This document shows positions 12,650 to 24,518 of a stretch of 64,000 nucleotides of DNA, piece after piece. The first letter of the stretch is position 1; every line of letters starts with the position of its first letter. The position numbers were made by a program, and so were the translations under genes. This DNA comes from Diabrotica undecimpunctata. Lineage: Eukaryota; Arthropoda; Insecta; Coleoptera; Chrysomelidae. A model generated the notes under the pieces. The model saw only the letters and a program-made list of their open reading frames with translations. It searched no databases and had not been told where the DNA came from. The stretch covers positions 72,248,160 through 72,312,159 of the forward strand of contig NC_092810.1 in assembly GCF_040954645.1 (NCBI RefSeq), in the 5' to 3' direction.

Positions 12650-13490
12650 ATTTTCACAGTTTTCACTGTATTCCTTTACTCAACCGTTTTCTCCAATTTT
12701 TCCTGTTTAGCCAGTCCCCTTCCTGTAGGTTTCTTCTACTCATTGCTTCGTCCACTTCATCTCTGAAAGATCTTCGGGGTCTGCCTCTCTTTCTTCTTCC
12801 TATCGGGCTCCACTCTGTTATTCTATTTATCCACCGATTTTGTCTGCTCTTCTGACATGTCCGTACCAGGTTTTATTTCTGTATTCTCCGTTGTTAGGTA
12901 TTCAGTTTTCTTTAGGTTTATTTCCATCCCATTCTTTGTATATTCCTGCTCCAGTTTTCTCATCATAAAACTGAAGGTCATCCTCGTCTTGTGCGATCAC
13001 TATTTGGTCGTCGGCAAAACTTAGCGTATATAGATATTCGTTCCTTACTGGTATACCCATTCCTTCGCACTTTCTTTTCCATGGTTTCAGGGTTTTTCCA
13101 GGAATATTTTAAACAGGGTGGGGGATGTGGAGCAACCCTGTAGTAGTCCCTTTGTCGTCTTAAATGGACTGCATATTCTATTGCCCGTTTTGACAGCTAC
13201 TTCGTTATTTTTGTAGAGTGCTTCTACCGCGTTTATTAATCTTCGTGGAACTTCGATGTCTTCCACTGCTTCCCATAGCTTGGTTCTAGGTATTGAGTCA
13301 TATGCCTTCTTAAGATCAACAAAAGCCAGATGGACGGATCTATTTTTGGCCATTCTTTTTTCTATTAGTTGTTCGACCGTGTAAATGTGATCTAAGCATG
13401 CTTTCCCCGCTGTGAAACCTGCCTGGTCTTCTCCGATTTTATCTTGTATATATATTTCGAATTTTTCCTTGAAGAAATTTATGAGCGATC
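12650..13490 (-). pseudogene. LINE reverse transcriptase fragment
   Basis: On the minus strand the sequence encodes reverse transcriptase motifs: EDQAGFTAGKACLDHIYT, FVDLKKAYDSIPRTKLW, LLQGCSTSPTLF and, after a frame change, FADDQIVIAQDEDDL (near 12960-13010). This style fits insect non-LTR elements of the RTE-like type. No endonuclease or 3' tail is visible and the frames are broken. It sits inside the gap of the old jockey LINE. Confidence 0.8.
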
Positions 13491-13494
13491 CAAG

Positions 13495-14184
13495 AATAGC
13501 ACATGTCCAGTGGTAGCCAGGACAATACAGACAGCTCAATGGAGTAAGATGGGTACTCCCAACCTCTGGCTAGTTATCACGCCAGTCACGATACACATAT
13601 CCATTATTTGCGATGGAAATCGGAGCGAAAGAGTACTGGAACGAGTCACATTCCTGAAGCTTTCACCCAAATGTATCGCCCAAACGAAAAATATTACATT
13701 ACTCCCCACTAGCAGTGGGGTGGACAGAGCAGTGACGAGTTACCTGAAGTCGCCAATCACTCCCGTGGCCCAACTGGTGGCGAGGACACCCCGCAAGTTT
13801 AACACGCCTCTAAACACCTACCTTGACATACCAGGAGGAGAGCTACGTCATGTGTTACTTGAGGAGGAGAGTCTGGAACAAGAAATGACGCATACGCAGT
13901 GGCGATCGATTCACGAATCTAATTGGCATTATTTTGTGGCCACCGGGATCATTACTATAATGGTAATAATTGGGATACTCACGTTATGGAAGTACCGTCC
14001 TGTTGCACGACTATGTCGTTCAGGGAATCCACAAACTCAGACTAACGCACAGGAAGTGCCTGTATTAGTTAGTAATCGGCACTACAATGTACCATCGACT
14101 TCCCAAGTTGACATCCCACTTTCCACATTTTCATCCAATTGCCCTAATTTTAATCTAGAGATAGAGTCGGACATTGATAGCTAG
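13495..14184 (+). pseudogene. env: Envelope-like protein, C-terminal fragment (errantivirus-type)
   Basis: An open frame encodes a protein ending with a stop at 14182-14184. It has a conserved-looking ectodomain stretch (WLVITPVTIHISIICDGN and LKLSPKCIAQTKNI) that resembles the end of F-like envelope proteins of insect gypsy/errantivirus elements, then a hydrophobic anchor (FVATGIITIMVIIGILTLW) and a short basic cytoplasmic tail. The N-terminal part (signal peptide, fusion-peptide region) is missing because the reading joins the antisense LINE fragment. The assignment rests on this pattern and on the LTR-like sequence that follows. It is a relic, not a complete envelope gene. Confidence 0.6.
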
Positions 14185-14755
14185 GGTACGGTTGGAAGAT
14201 TATTGATTATTCTTAAACTATTTATAATTTATCATGTTTGAATTTTACTATGTTATGTAATACTTATATGTAAACTTTGAGTATTGACACTTGGGCCAGA
14301 TTGCCCGATTCCACAGTATGTCCAATATCAAATCTTTAGAATTCATATCCGAAATTGGACAGTATAATTTTATCACCCAGTAGACCGAATGAATCTATTT
14401 GTTATTAAATACACACACGTAGTTAATTAGGTTACATACACATTTGGTCAATTATCAATAATATAATTTGGACATCAGTCAAAAGTGCTGACAAAGTTAA
14501 ACAATTTACATAAATTAAATACACATGTCACGCGAGGTCCGCGAAAATATTGACCCAATTAAAGTTTATATAAAACTAATATCTCTTGCCTAGAAGAGCA
14601 TTCAATCAATATTCACTCAACGAACTTGATAGTCTTCAACGATCAACTTCATCAGTCTCTACTCAAAGTAATCCCGGGTCAACACCCATAGTGTACGTCT
14701 CTACAATAAACTCTGCTACTATTATTTGGTGTTTCCATTACAACTGAACGAACAT
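14185..14755 (+). repeat. Probable 3' LTR following the env fragment
   Basis: This stretch directly follows the env stop. It contains a TATA-like TTTATATAAAAC near 14565 and an AATAAA near 14704, as expected for U3/R/U5. Exact ends are uncertain and no second copy is in the window. At about 14756 the old jockey coding sequence resumes. Confidence 0.45.
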
Positions 14756-15700
14756 CTTCACTGAGCCAACGAAGGGGATTTGTTCACACAGATGGGTCAA
14801 AATCCATTTTAGGAGTTGGTTGTGCGGTATAAATCCAAAACAATCAAGAACACAATATATTTAAATTAAACCAACAATGTTCCATTTATCCCGCACAACT
14901 GTTTGCAATATATCAAGCTATGGAATAGACTATTGAGAAGAAAATGTCTGATCAACAAATAGTATCCTGTCGGATTCAAAATCTGCGTTGTCTGCTTTAG
15001 ATAATACGCATAAGAATATATTCAAAACAATGTTATCGTAAAAATTTTAGAAAATCAACTAGTTACTTAGAAGAAATAATTCAGTCTCTTTCATTTGGGT
15101 AAAGGGACATGATGGTATCCCGGGTAACACAAAAGCAGATTATTTTGCTAAAAAAGCGGCTTCAAAAGGATTAGAAATTAGTTGGCTCAATAGAAGTAAT
15201 TTAGTCTTGCGTAAACAAAAATTAAAAGAAAACTGGGAAATTAAAGGGAATGCTTTCTGTAACAGAAGTAACAACCTTTATACAAAAATTCACCCTGTTT
15301 TACCTACTGCGCCTTTTGCTGCAAGAAGTCATCCCAATAGAAGAGTATATTCAATGTTTGTTAGATGCCTTATTAAGCATGCTACTGTGAAAGCCTATCT
15401 TCCTAGATTTAATTTGTCATACGTACAAATACCTCTTCCTCAGAATCAATCTTCAATTTTAGATATTTCTCGTCGGCTCGTCGAATATTAGGCTTAACCA
15501 AATTTTTTGGGGTAATTTAAAAAGGACTAAAAGAAAGATTTAGGATGGATTGTGTAATGTGAATGTATAAATCTAGCTTTGTTCCCTTTGTCAATCCTTT
15601 TTATATATTTACCTCCTAACCGCTGCATGTCTTGTGTTGTAATAAAGTCGCTATGAAAGGCACCCTAGCGTGAAAATATCCCTATATTATGTAATCCCTT
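14756..15700 (+). pseudogene. Old jockey-clade LINE, part 2 (RNase H and 3' end)
   Basis: Sequence reading FVHTDGSKSILGVGCAV (near 14778) aligns with the RNase H start of the intact LINE (FTDGSKDANGTGCAMF near 59999). It continues through a WVKGHDG-like motif near 15099 and the C-terminal region to about 15490, then an AT-rich 3' untranslated part with AATAAA near 15640. Order and orientation match part 1, so they are most likely one insertion split by later elements. About 60 codons between the halves are missing. Many stops are present. Confidence 0.75.
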
Positions 15701-16310
15701 GTTGTTACTAAATATTCACTTTAAGTTTGTTAGGGCCCTGAATGTAACCAATGAAAGTATGCTTACCATATATATTTAGTTTACCTCTAGGCGAATTACT
15801 ATTTTGTTAACAAAAATGCAATAGGTCAATACATGATTAACAAATTTAAGTAGTCAAATACATTATCGTCACTGAATGGATCAAGTTATCCAAAGACATT
15901 AATTAAGTAATAAAAATAAATAAATAAAAGACTTGGTATTTTCTGACTGAATTGCCTATTTTAATTTATATGAAAATGCTGGGTTTATAGCTCTGAGATT
16001 AATAAAACAATTTAATAGCTTTCAGACGTTTCGGCAATTTACCATTTTCAATAAATTCTATATTTTTTTATATTATGTTATGTTAATGTTAAAAGTTAAA
16101 ATAACAGTGAAAAAAAAAAACAATAAAATACGAAACCTTAGAACATTAAAATATATTAAATGGATTCAGTTCCGTTTCTCTTTATTGTTAGAAGGTGTAA
16201 TTTGGCGAAACATGCCACGACTAGTGTTGTTGACTGATTTGTGATGTCTGTTTTGTTATTAATATAGTTTTAAGTAATTTTTATATGATTCATTTCTAAT
16301 ATATATCTCG
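15700..16310. other. AT-rich intronic sequence, nothing recognised
   Basis: No gene, exon or clear repeat boundary seen. It lies inside the last visible SCAP intron. A GACGTTTCGG motif near 16025 recalls the motif in the inverted repeat at 25855-26087. Confidence 0.5.
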
Positions 16311-16319
16311 TAAATATAA

Positions 16320-16780
16320 CAACAATTTTAACCAAATTAATAAACGAGAGGATATCACTTGAGGATGAACAACAAGGCTTCCGAATCGGAAAATCATACA
16401 CAGACGCAGTATTTGATATAAGACAAATAACGCAAAATGCACTAGAATACAATCGACGTGCGTTCCTTTACTGTATTTACTTAGCCTTTGACAGAATAAG
16501 GCTGAAGGTTGTTATTCACCTATTATATTTTTATACAATAAACAAATACCATCAGATATCATTAAAAAATCGAAGACATATATAAGGAAAACAACATGCA
16601 GCCCAGAATAGATGGACAACGGACAGAAGAAATAAACACAGGCACAGGTATAAGGCAGGGAGAGCCCTATAATATTTAATCTCATAACGGATGAAATAAT
16701 TAAATCCGTGAAGAGAGGTATAGGATATATGATGGAATATAAGGAAATTATGATATGAAGAACATGAAACGATATTATCT
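16320..16780 (+). pseudogene. LINE reverse transcriptase fragment (N-terminal half)
   Basis: The frame reads LEDEQQGFRIGKSYTDAVFD and AFDRIRLKVVIH, then DIIKKIEDIYKENN and GTGIRQGE, matching the 5' half of an insect non-LTR reverse transcriptase. It stops before the YADD block. A YAND-containing piece of the same type occurs at about 17712-17880, on the other side of a SCAP exon. Confidence 0.75.
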
Positions 16781-16859
16781 AGCATGAAAGAGATAAACAG
16801 AGGCCGATGTCCGAAACATGGTACATAGATAGGTTGTAATTAATTTCCAAAATTCTTAC

Positions 16860-17078
16860 CGGTTTCTTGAGGTCCTGCTCAGAAATAGAACCAGCAGAAG
16901 CAGTTCTCACGTGCATTCTTCTATACGCACAAGTAAAATTCCAGTCTATTGGCCTACCTTGATTGTAGGTTTGAAGTTGGAGCAGTTCTATTAAACCACA
17001 CAGTCTTACAGCAATTACTTTGGCACCTACTATCTTGAGATGATTTATACCAGATTCAACACCGTCTTCAAAGATACA
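16860..17078 (-). CDS. SCAP: SCAP exon: WD40 region
   Basis: 73 codons between acceptor TTGCAG and donor GTAAGA, in phase 0 at both ends. It follows the exon at 21471-21654 in frame. The peptide GINHLKIVGAKVIAVRLCG corresponds to human SCAP GITALVFLDKRIVAARLNG, a WD40 strand set in the cytosolic SREBP-binding domain. It ends in ISEQDLKKP just before the expected run of C-terminal WD repeats, which I cannot find in the window. Pieces of one kind of LINE flank the exon on both sides. Confidence 0.88.
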
Positions 17079-17565
17079 CTGCAACATACATAATAATCTC
17101 AAATGTAGTTTTAAAATTATTAATTTTTATATATACATAGAATAAAGAGTCATGTATACTGCTCATTAGACATGTCTGAAAACAATTGGATGTGAAATCT
17201 GAAAATTTGCGTTTCCCTATAATTGTCAGACATACATGTCTAAAATGTTTACAGATCTTTGTCAGTTTTTTGTTATTTTTAATGGAATGCCCATTATTGT
17301 ATTTTTAAATATTATTTTTAGATGTTGTTTTGTTAGATATTATCATATTTATATATTGTACTGTATTTTATTTAGATATTGTATTTTTAGATGTTATATT
17401 ATTGAATTCTGCGTAAAGCTTTGGGCATATTTTGCAACATGTCACTTCATTCGTCAAGATTATTAATATTTTATCAGAAATTTTGAATATTTATCGATTT
17501 ATAAACACAATGCCTTAAAAATTTGTACGTTTAGAAAGTAAGTAATGTTCTTAAAAGATAATATA

Positions 17566-17880
17566 AGTTTCTTAAAATTTCAATCCACAGATGAAACTTT
17601 AAGAAGATATTATGTAAGAATCAAAACTGAAGTAAAATTACGGAAAAAAACAATAAAACCATTTGAAATACCAAATGATAACTAATATTGAAAAATATTA
17701 ATTGCCCAATAAAAAATAATCAAATAAAGATAGTATCCTATGCAAATGACGCAGTTCTGATAGCGAGGAATGAATCAACAACAATCATGTATTCAACAAT
17801 GAACCATTTAAAATCTAAAATTGTTTAGATCAGCCCCTTTTAACCTAAAAACACGAAATGGTACGAGTATCAGAAACACA
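17566..17880 (+). pseudogene. LINE reverse transcriptase fragment (YAND block)
   Basis: Near 17712-17810 the sequence reads IKIVSYANDAVLIARNES, a degenerate form of the YADD active-site block of insect LINE reverse transcriptases. Upstream sequence from 17566 is less clear. It begins where the fragment at 16320-16780 stops, in the same orientation. Confidence 0.65.
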
Positions 17881-18282
17881 TACTTGTAATCTCTTACATA
17901 TAATGTGGTTATCAATAAAGATGATTGTTTTTAAGTTAATAGTATGGTTTTCTTTTGACTGTCTTTGGTTCATTGTGTCCCACGAGTGGTACACAATGAA
18001 CTAGTGCTGCATACACATTGAACCTTTACTTTATTTTACACATACCCAATAAAAATTAGGTTTACAGAAACCATAGTAAGATTTAAATTTTTATCTGATA
18101 TTTAGTAAAGAAAAAGACACTGTAAACGCAAAATAACATTGTTGTCGTTTTGTGCTGCCACATAGTTTTGGTCTCAGCAAAATATATTTCACATCTTTCT
18201 TGTCGACGGAAGCTATATCAGGAACATTGGGCATAATAAACTGCTCACTATATATATCCTTGTATCTTAAAAATGATATGCA
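17880..18282. other. Intronic sequence, nothing recognised
   Basis: No gene is seen. Near 17968-18000 a short self-complementary stretch (GGTTCATTGTG ... CACAATGAAC) may relate to the end of the pogo-like element that follows, but I could not define terminal repeats. Confidence 0.4.
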
Positions 18283-19567
18283 TTATTCTCCATCTCGTTC
18301 TATCTGTAATATTTTCTCCACAAAATACACCATTGAATTTGGTGGATGAAATTCTACCAAGACACATTCTTCTACGTTAGTGTTAAAACCTTGAGTACTA
18401 ATCAAATTTGGATTTAAAATGGGAAGATCTTGTTCATATTCTACACAATCACTGTCACTCTCAAGGAAAATATCTATTTCATCCTCCTCTGAATCCGTAT
18501 TATCGTCATTAACAAATTGGATTCTATTGTTAGCTTCATTTATTAGCTTGCAATCTTTTTTCTTAAATAATGGTTTTTTCCAGTGTATCTGTGGCAATAA
18601 TACTTTTTTTACTTTTTCTGTTCTTTCTATTATTTTGAAAAGGTTTCCGTGCAGGCATAAATTTTTGTGGTGAAATAAAATTGATGGTCCTGCTCGACTT
18701 TCTGCATGTTCGGTGTTTTCTGATTCAATGTTATTAATTGTACAACTGTCATGGTCATTTGGCACAGTGATTTCATCGTTATATTTACCTCCTGGAAGGT
18801 CTCTTGTATTATTAGAAGTATCATTTGGACATGGTCTGTTTGTTACCTCACTTGGCAAAAAATCGTTTTCTGCGCTTTCTTACCGCTGGTGACTTTACCC
18901 AAACACTTTTTTTCCCTTTTGGTGCCAATATTTTCTGCACCGTTGAGGTTGTTAGTTTCATCAAGAAGTTGTAAATTCTTGTGCCGTCAGAAAATGCGGC
19001 ATTCCGATTTATTACAGCATACAAAAAAGCGATTAAGACTATCTCTGTTAAATGATGTCGCGCGTGCCAGACTGCACGACTCTGGTTTTCTCAGTGACAG
19101 ATCTGTATGCCTGTTCCTAAAACTTCGGAGCCACTCCCTGCCAGTCATTTCTGCATTCTTCCATGAATCAGGAATTTTGATATTATTCATTTAAGCCATT
19201 TGATATGCAACATTTCTACATTCAAAAGACATCAATCCATAAAACATAAGGGCACAAGTTTTCAAATAAGTCTTAAGAGCATCTTCTTGTTCACTTGTGA
19301 AAATCATGTTCTTCTCATAGTTGGGGCAAATCTTATGTTTTCGTTTGAAGCAGACTTTCTTTTTTCAACGTATCGCCTTAATGTAGGGTACGCTAAATTA
19401 CTTTCTACTGCTGCTTTTCGAATACTCATACCCCTGGTTGCTAACTCCAATGCTGCCTTCATTTGATCAACAGTATGTGCGCATTTCTTTCTTTCTATTT
19501 TCTTAATGTGGCCCATCCTGCTAACAAAAATAAATCTAAAAAATTGGAAGGGTGCACACTGAACCAT
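18283..19567 (-). pseudogene. pogo/jerky-type transposase with deleted catalytic core
   Basis: On the minus strand three blocks occur in transposase order. First is a psq-type helix-turn-helix (residues like ALELATRGMSIRKAAVES, 19400-19470). Second is a CENP-B/Tc5-type DNA-binding block (WLRSFRNRHTDLSLRKPE, 19060-19150). After the start of the DDE domain (IYN..DET-like and APKGKKCLGKVTSG, near 18885-18960) the sequence jumps to the C-terminal part (NDFLPSEVTNRPCP at about 18840, and VEECVLVEFHPPNSMVYFV near 18310). The middle of the DDE domain is absent, and a stop and frame changes occur. This is an internally deleted pogo/Tigger-superfamily copy. Confidence 0.8.
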
Positions 19568-21470
19568 AGTTCATTGGTGCCCCAACATAGTTTGATTCAT
19601 TGTGTAGGTACGTACCGCAACTTAAAAAAAAATCGAAAAATTTGTTTCGAAACTATCTTACCGACGAAAAAGCTTACCTTGAAAAATTTTCTCGATGCGT
19701 CCAAACTCTTATAATTTGTTATAACACGTGCATGTTTGGTGGTGGCAAAACAACAACTGGGATTTAGTTTTATGCGTATTACTAACGAAAGATTGGTTGC
19801 TTCATTAAGTACGTGTGGTTCATTGTTGAACACATGACCCTATGATCTACCAACAATGTTACATCAGTTCAATACTATGACTAAGAAATTCGCCATAAGG
19901 TGCATAAATAAGGTTCAAACTTCAGATTGAAAGCCAGTTGGTAGAAAAATTAATGAGATTTGAATACCTTGAAGTCAAGTTATCAAGTGACAAAATATTG
20001 AGAGATAAGTAAGGGGGCAAAACCAATCAAAACAGAACGACACAATATGGAGAAACAAACAGTGAAAATAGAAACAAAAACGTGTGCTTGGAAAACTTGT
20101 TTAGTTCTAATATTTTATTTTTATTATGTAAAATTGTTTAACATTACCTATCAATCTACTACCTTATTCAATCGATAATATCATTTTTTTAATATCTTTA
20201 AATTTCTTGCGTCAAATTGAGGCACCCCTATACTATAAAAGCACCCAGAGACGCTGAGAACCACTAGACTAGACTATATGTTACGTCTTAAAAACTTGTG
20301 TGGGAGAATCATCAATTTAACCCAGAACCGCCCAACCTTATCAATAAATTCGAAAATAATTTTGATTCATCTCCTGCTTAGACGACATCAGAGCACAGCG
20401 ACCATAATTTCTGCCACTACTTTCCCCATAAAGATAATTACACAAGATAAATGGTTATTCATATAGTTTTTTGTCTAATCATTTCAGAGTTGTGCTAATT
20501 GCTCGTACTCTAAACAAGCTAATTTTATATTTCCTACATTAACACAATTTAAACCACATAAATAAGATCTAAAAGTAGTACAACAAAATAGGGAGTAGTG
20601 AGATCAGAAAATGTGCAGAAGAGGCCATATAACTTAGTGGATGCAAGATAACAAGAAAGTGTCGAACAGGTAAATTAATAGAAAGATAGAAAGCGGAGGA
20701 GTTATAATAGCCCGACATAAATTACAAGTAGGGAAAAGAAGCACATGTCGTTCCAGAAAGAGTGGAATGATAATAATATCTCAACAGCATAGGAGACAAC
20801 GATTAAGAAAAATATGCAATATGCTTCAATAAAAGAAGAAAAGCCCACAGAAAGTAAATAATTTTAAATACAACAAACTTATATTAAATATTATGTTTAT
20901 AAGGAACATTTGAATTGAATATATCATATTTAACTTAGACGTGCCACAAGAAAGCTGTTTTAGAACCCTTTTACTCTTTTATTAAATATGAAATTAATTT
21001 TCTTTCAATTATTAGTTTCCTATACCTAAAATTAATGATTTTTTATTCGACAGTAAACCTAGCTTAACTACAAGATAAGTAATTCTTGCGGTTAAAAACA
21101 ATGCCCCTTTATTATTTGAATGATATGATTTTGATTATATTACCTACTTATGGCGAGCAGCAAAAATATTTTCCGAACTATTTTAGTATTTCCTTAGGGA
21201 TTTTTTAAGACAAACAAACACATGTTCTTTGTTAGTATATTTTTTATATATTTTTAATCGTTTCGCTATCAACGTGGTTGCATAAGCAGTCAGTTTCATG
21301 TAAGAATGGACCTGAGTAGCCCAATGCGTCAAATAGGTATAGTATAGTAATATTATTTCAAATCCGATTCCAATTATAATGTGCGGTCTACGTGAAACAC
21401 CCTGTACAGTATTACTTTAAAATATTTTCTAAGTATGCAAAAGTGTTTAGTTCTAATTTCAGAAACTTAC
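19568..21470. other. Intronic sequence, mostly unrecognised
   Basis: No convincing coding exon. Near 21384-21402 the sequence GTGAAACACCCTGTA is the reverse complement of TACAGGGTGTTTCAC, a form common at mariner-type MITE ends (TA plus CAGGGTGT). The partner end was not found. Confidence 0.4.
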
Positions 21471-21654
21471 TTTTAAGTCTCCAGAAGATGCTTCCCAAAA
21501 CTCAAGTCTACCGTCTGCACAACCAATAACGATTAAGTTGTCCAAATAGTCCATACACCATATAGGTGATAATTTACATTTACATCCAGAAAAGTTACTA
21601 CTGTCCCCACTTTCGCATGGAGTATTGGATTTACTGTCACCTCCAGAACTAGAT
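21471..21654 (-). CDS. SCAP: SCAP exon: WD40 repeat
   Basis: 184 nt between acceptor TTTTAG and donor GTAAGT. The first base completes an Arg codon from the upstream exon and the exon ends on a whole codon. After a Ser-rich linker it encodes SPIWCMDYLDNLIVIGCADG then RLEFWEASSGDLK, a WD40 repeat matching human SCAP SIWSLELQGNLIVVGRSSG then RLEVWDA. Confidence 0.93.
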
Positions 21655-23291
21655 CTAAAACATAAAACAAAAATAGTGTTTTAATTACGGCATTGTGTAT
21701 AAAACATAATATGCGTAAAAAGTCCAGTAACTCGAATGGAAAATACGTCATTTTGCGTACCTCAGCATAAAACAAGTTTGATATAAAGTTCAAACCCAAT
21801 CCTTCTTTCAGTGCGTCATAATTTATCGAATTCTCTTAACGCATTAAGTTGGAAGTGATAGAAAAAAAGGTAAGTCTGTGCTTATTATACCATAGAACTG
21901 AAAATTATGTAGCGTTGACGGATAGTTGCATATTAAAGCGACTTCTACTTGAGGATGTATAATTGGTTGACGTTTAGAATAAGCTAAATCGATAACCAAT
22001 CAATGGTGCGAATAAAGATAATTTGACGCAAAAGTATTCGATCTTTACAGAACTTTGACAATGTCAACGAGTAAAATGACCATTTTGTTATCCAGGTTAG
22101 TATTTTCTGACATTGTATGGTGAAAATTTTATTTTATATTTATTTATTTTTTCAATAAAATATTTTAAATATTCCAAGATATATCAAAAAAGAACAAAGA
22201 ATAATATTAAAATTATTTAGATTATTATCGATTAGAAAAAGAGGCTAGAACAAATTTAGAAGTTTTAAATTATTCTAAAAATATTAACAGTATTTTAAAT
22301 ATTTTATATTTTAGCGTATTGCAGAGGCGTTAGAAATATCGTTACCAACAAGACGATTATCAAATGAAGGTATTTAAACAGATGCTAACTATTTATTATG
22401 TGGTACTGAGTAATTCAGTATGTGCTAATCTAATTTTAAATAGGCTTTTTAAGTATTTATTGCATGAAAGAATGTTTCTAGGGGTTAAAAACTTAAAAAC
22501 AATGAAACAAAATTTCACAAGCGATGAATTAATTGTTATTAATTTGAATTCATAAGTTAAGCATTTTACATCATAAAAAATTATTTTTTAACGTTATTTA
22601 TGCCATAAACGGTGGTTTCAAGAGATAAAAGTTTGTATTGAAGTACAAATCATCATTGAATATGTTTATTTTACTTAATTTATAACTTATAATATACTTA
22701 ACGCTCTACACACTCTAGAAACAGAGTAAAAATAAGACAAAATCTTTGTGGAGCCTCAGACGATATGAAAAACTTGTTATATATTCGATGTTTTTAAATC
22801 AAACAACTAATAAAAGGCCGATTTTATTGGATAGAGAAGTTCCAAAGTCGTATTTTAAATACACCCTGTAGCAATGTTGAAAAAATGCAACGTGCTTTTT
22901 TGAATTTAACCTTTTTTACTTCATTTTATCATACTTATTCCTATAAAATGTAAGAAACGTATTTTGTGACTATATTAATATTACTGCAAGTAGACAAAAG
23001 CCTGGAATATGTTTGTTCATAAGTTAAAAACGTTAAATAGTATGATAATATGTCAGCTCTGGCGTTTGTTAGGTGTGACAGAACTTGATACTACATATCA
23101 AAACCTAATATGATTCACATATCAAATATACTGCTCAACTACTACGAAATTTTTACATCTTAAAGTCAGAGTTTTCACTGCCAACATTACTGGTGATATA
23201 AACTACAAAGCAAAATATCGTTTCCGGTATTTCAAATTATTGAAAAAATAGTTGAACATACACGTATCTAAAGAATGCCTGTCTAACTTAC
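21655..23291. other. SCAP intron (about 1.6 kb)
   Basis: AT-rich, no coding exon or clear transposon found. An ACACCCTGTA motif near 22861 resembles MITE ends. Confidence 0.5.
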
Positions 23292-23730
23292 CTACTATAT
23301 ATTACATTATTTTTATTTCTCACTTCACCGTCGTCTCCACTATTTAAACTTCTACGTTTCGCAATATTTTCCATGCTGTGTCTTTTAGAGGTTCCCTCTT
23401 TCAAAGATTCATATCGATTTCTTAATCTTGTACCGAAATTATGATTATAATAGAAATGTCGATACGACTTATTAAAATTGTATTTGGAATCAGTATACTC
23501 TGTTGGATCCCAGTGGTCATCAGTAGTGTTAGAGAAATCCGTATTTATACGATTTAGGAGTTTGGGAAAAGAATCTTCTCGCGAGGGAGGCGAACCGGAT
23601 TCGTAGTCTGAAAGGGTTTCATCTAGTTCAGAAGCTAGATCTGATGATTTAGCGTCAATGAAAATTGATTTTCTATCAATTTGACTTATTACTTCTGTCG
23701 TGTTATTGTCGAAAACTTTGATTTGCCCTC
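23292..23730 (-). CDS. SCAP: SCAP exon: WD40 strand and acidic/Ser-rich insert
   Basis: 439 nt. It joins the preceding exon to read ACLGGQIKVFDNNTTEVIS, the end of the first WD40 repeat (human CCLAGHVCVWDAQTGD). The rest is a polar, low-complexity stretch rich in Ser, Asp, Arg and Asn, matching the variable insertion found at this point of SCAP WD40 domains. Donor GTAAGT at the low end, two bases of a codon left over. Acceptor ..TTTTTTAG at the high end. Confidence 0.92.
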
Positions 23731-23794
23731 CTAAAAAAGAAAGTAACAATTCTATCATTTATAGTAGGGACAGTAGGGTCGTACTAAAAAGTAC

Positions 23795-23796
<2 letters not shown>

Positions 23797-23871
<75 letters not shown>
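23797..23871. repeat. (TA)n microsatellite
   Basis: About 75 bp of TA within a SCAP intron, 66 bp upstream (in gene orientation) of a SCAP exon, next to the truncated end of a Tigger-like fragment. Confidence 0.95.
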
Positions 23872-23879
23872 CGTGTTTT

Positions 23880-24247
23880 TTTACGTTTTTGGCCCGGCCG
23901 TGGCTATACATAAATACCTTTTTAAACGGCTACTCAATAAACTTAACTGCTGCCCGCAATAAACTTCTTTACAATAAATACAACTGTTTCACATATTTAG
24001 AAAATATGATAGATAGAATGATACTGGACAATTTAAAGCAGTCAAAAATGACAGACTTCTTCCAATTGCAGAAGCAATAGTTTATGTTATCCCCGAAAAT
24101 ACACTTTATACATTATGTAGTTGAAAAAAATGTAAGTACAAATTTTTTGTTTTAACGTATATCAAAGTAAACAACTCTTTTTTGTTTTAATGTATTTAAT
24201 TATGAGTTATTTCGTCGGCCATTTCAGTTCTCGTTATAGAGGGAGTC

Positions 24248-24249
<2 letters not shown>
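23880..24249 (+). pseudogene. Tigger-like transposon, 3' remnant
   Basis: The frame ends in NLKQSKMTDFFQLQKQ and a stop at 24077-24079, typical of the C-terminus of pogo/Tigger transposases. About 150 bp later comes CTCGTTATAGAGGGAGTCTA (24228-24247), close to the terminal repeat of the Tigger-like element at 46913-48412 (TCGTTATAGAGAGAGAGGAC). The 5' part is missing. A (TA)n array follows where the TA target site would be. Confidence 0.65.

Positions 24250-24250
<1 letters not shown>

Positions 24251-24309
<59 letters not shown>
24251..24309. repeat. (TA)n microsatellite at left edge of solo LTR
   Basis: TA array ending exactly where the LTR starts with TGTTATGATG. Confidence 0.95.
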
Positions 24310-24313
<4 letters not shown>

Positions 24314-24440
24314 ATGATGTAATTGTTTGTTTGAATGATGAGCAATGAGTATTTTTAATAATATAAGGTTTTTATCGCGGTTCTCAAAGAATTAGTTTGT
24401 AAGTACTTTTTTAAAATATCTTTATTATAACTATTATGAA

Positions 24441-24518
<78 letters not shown>

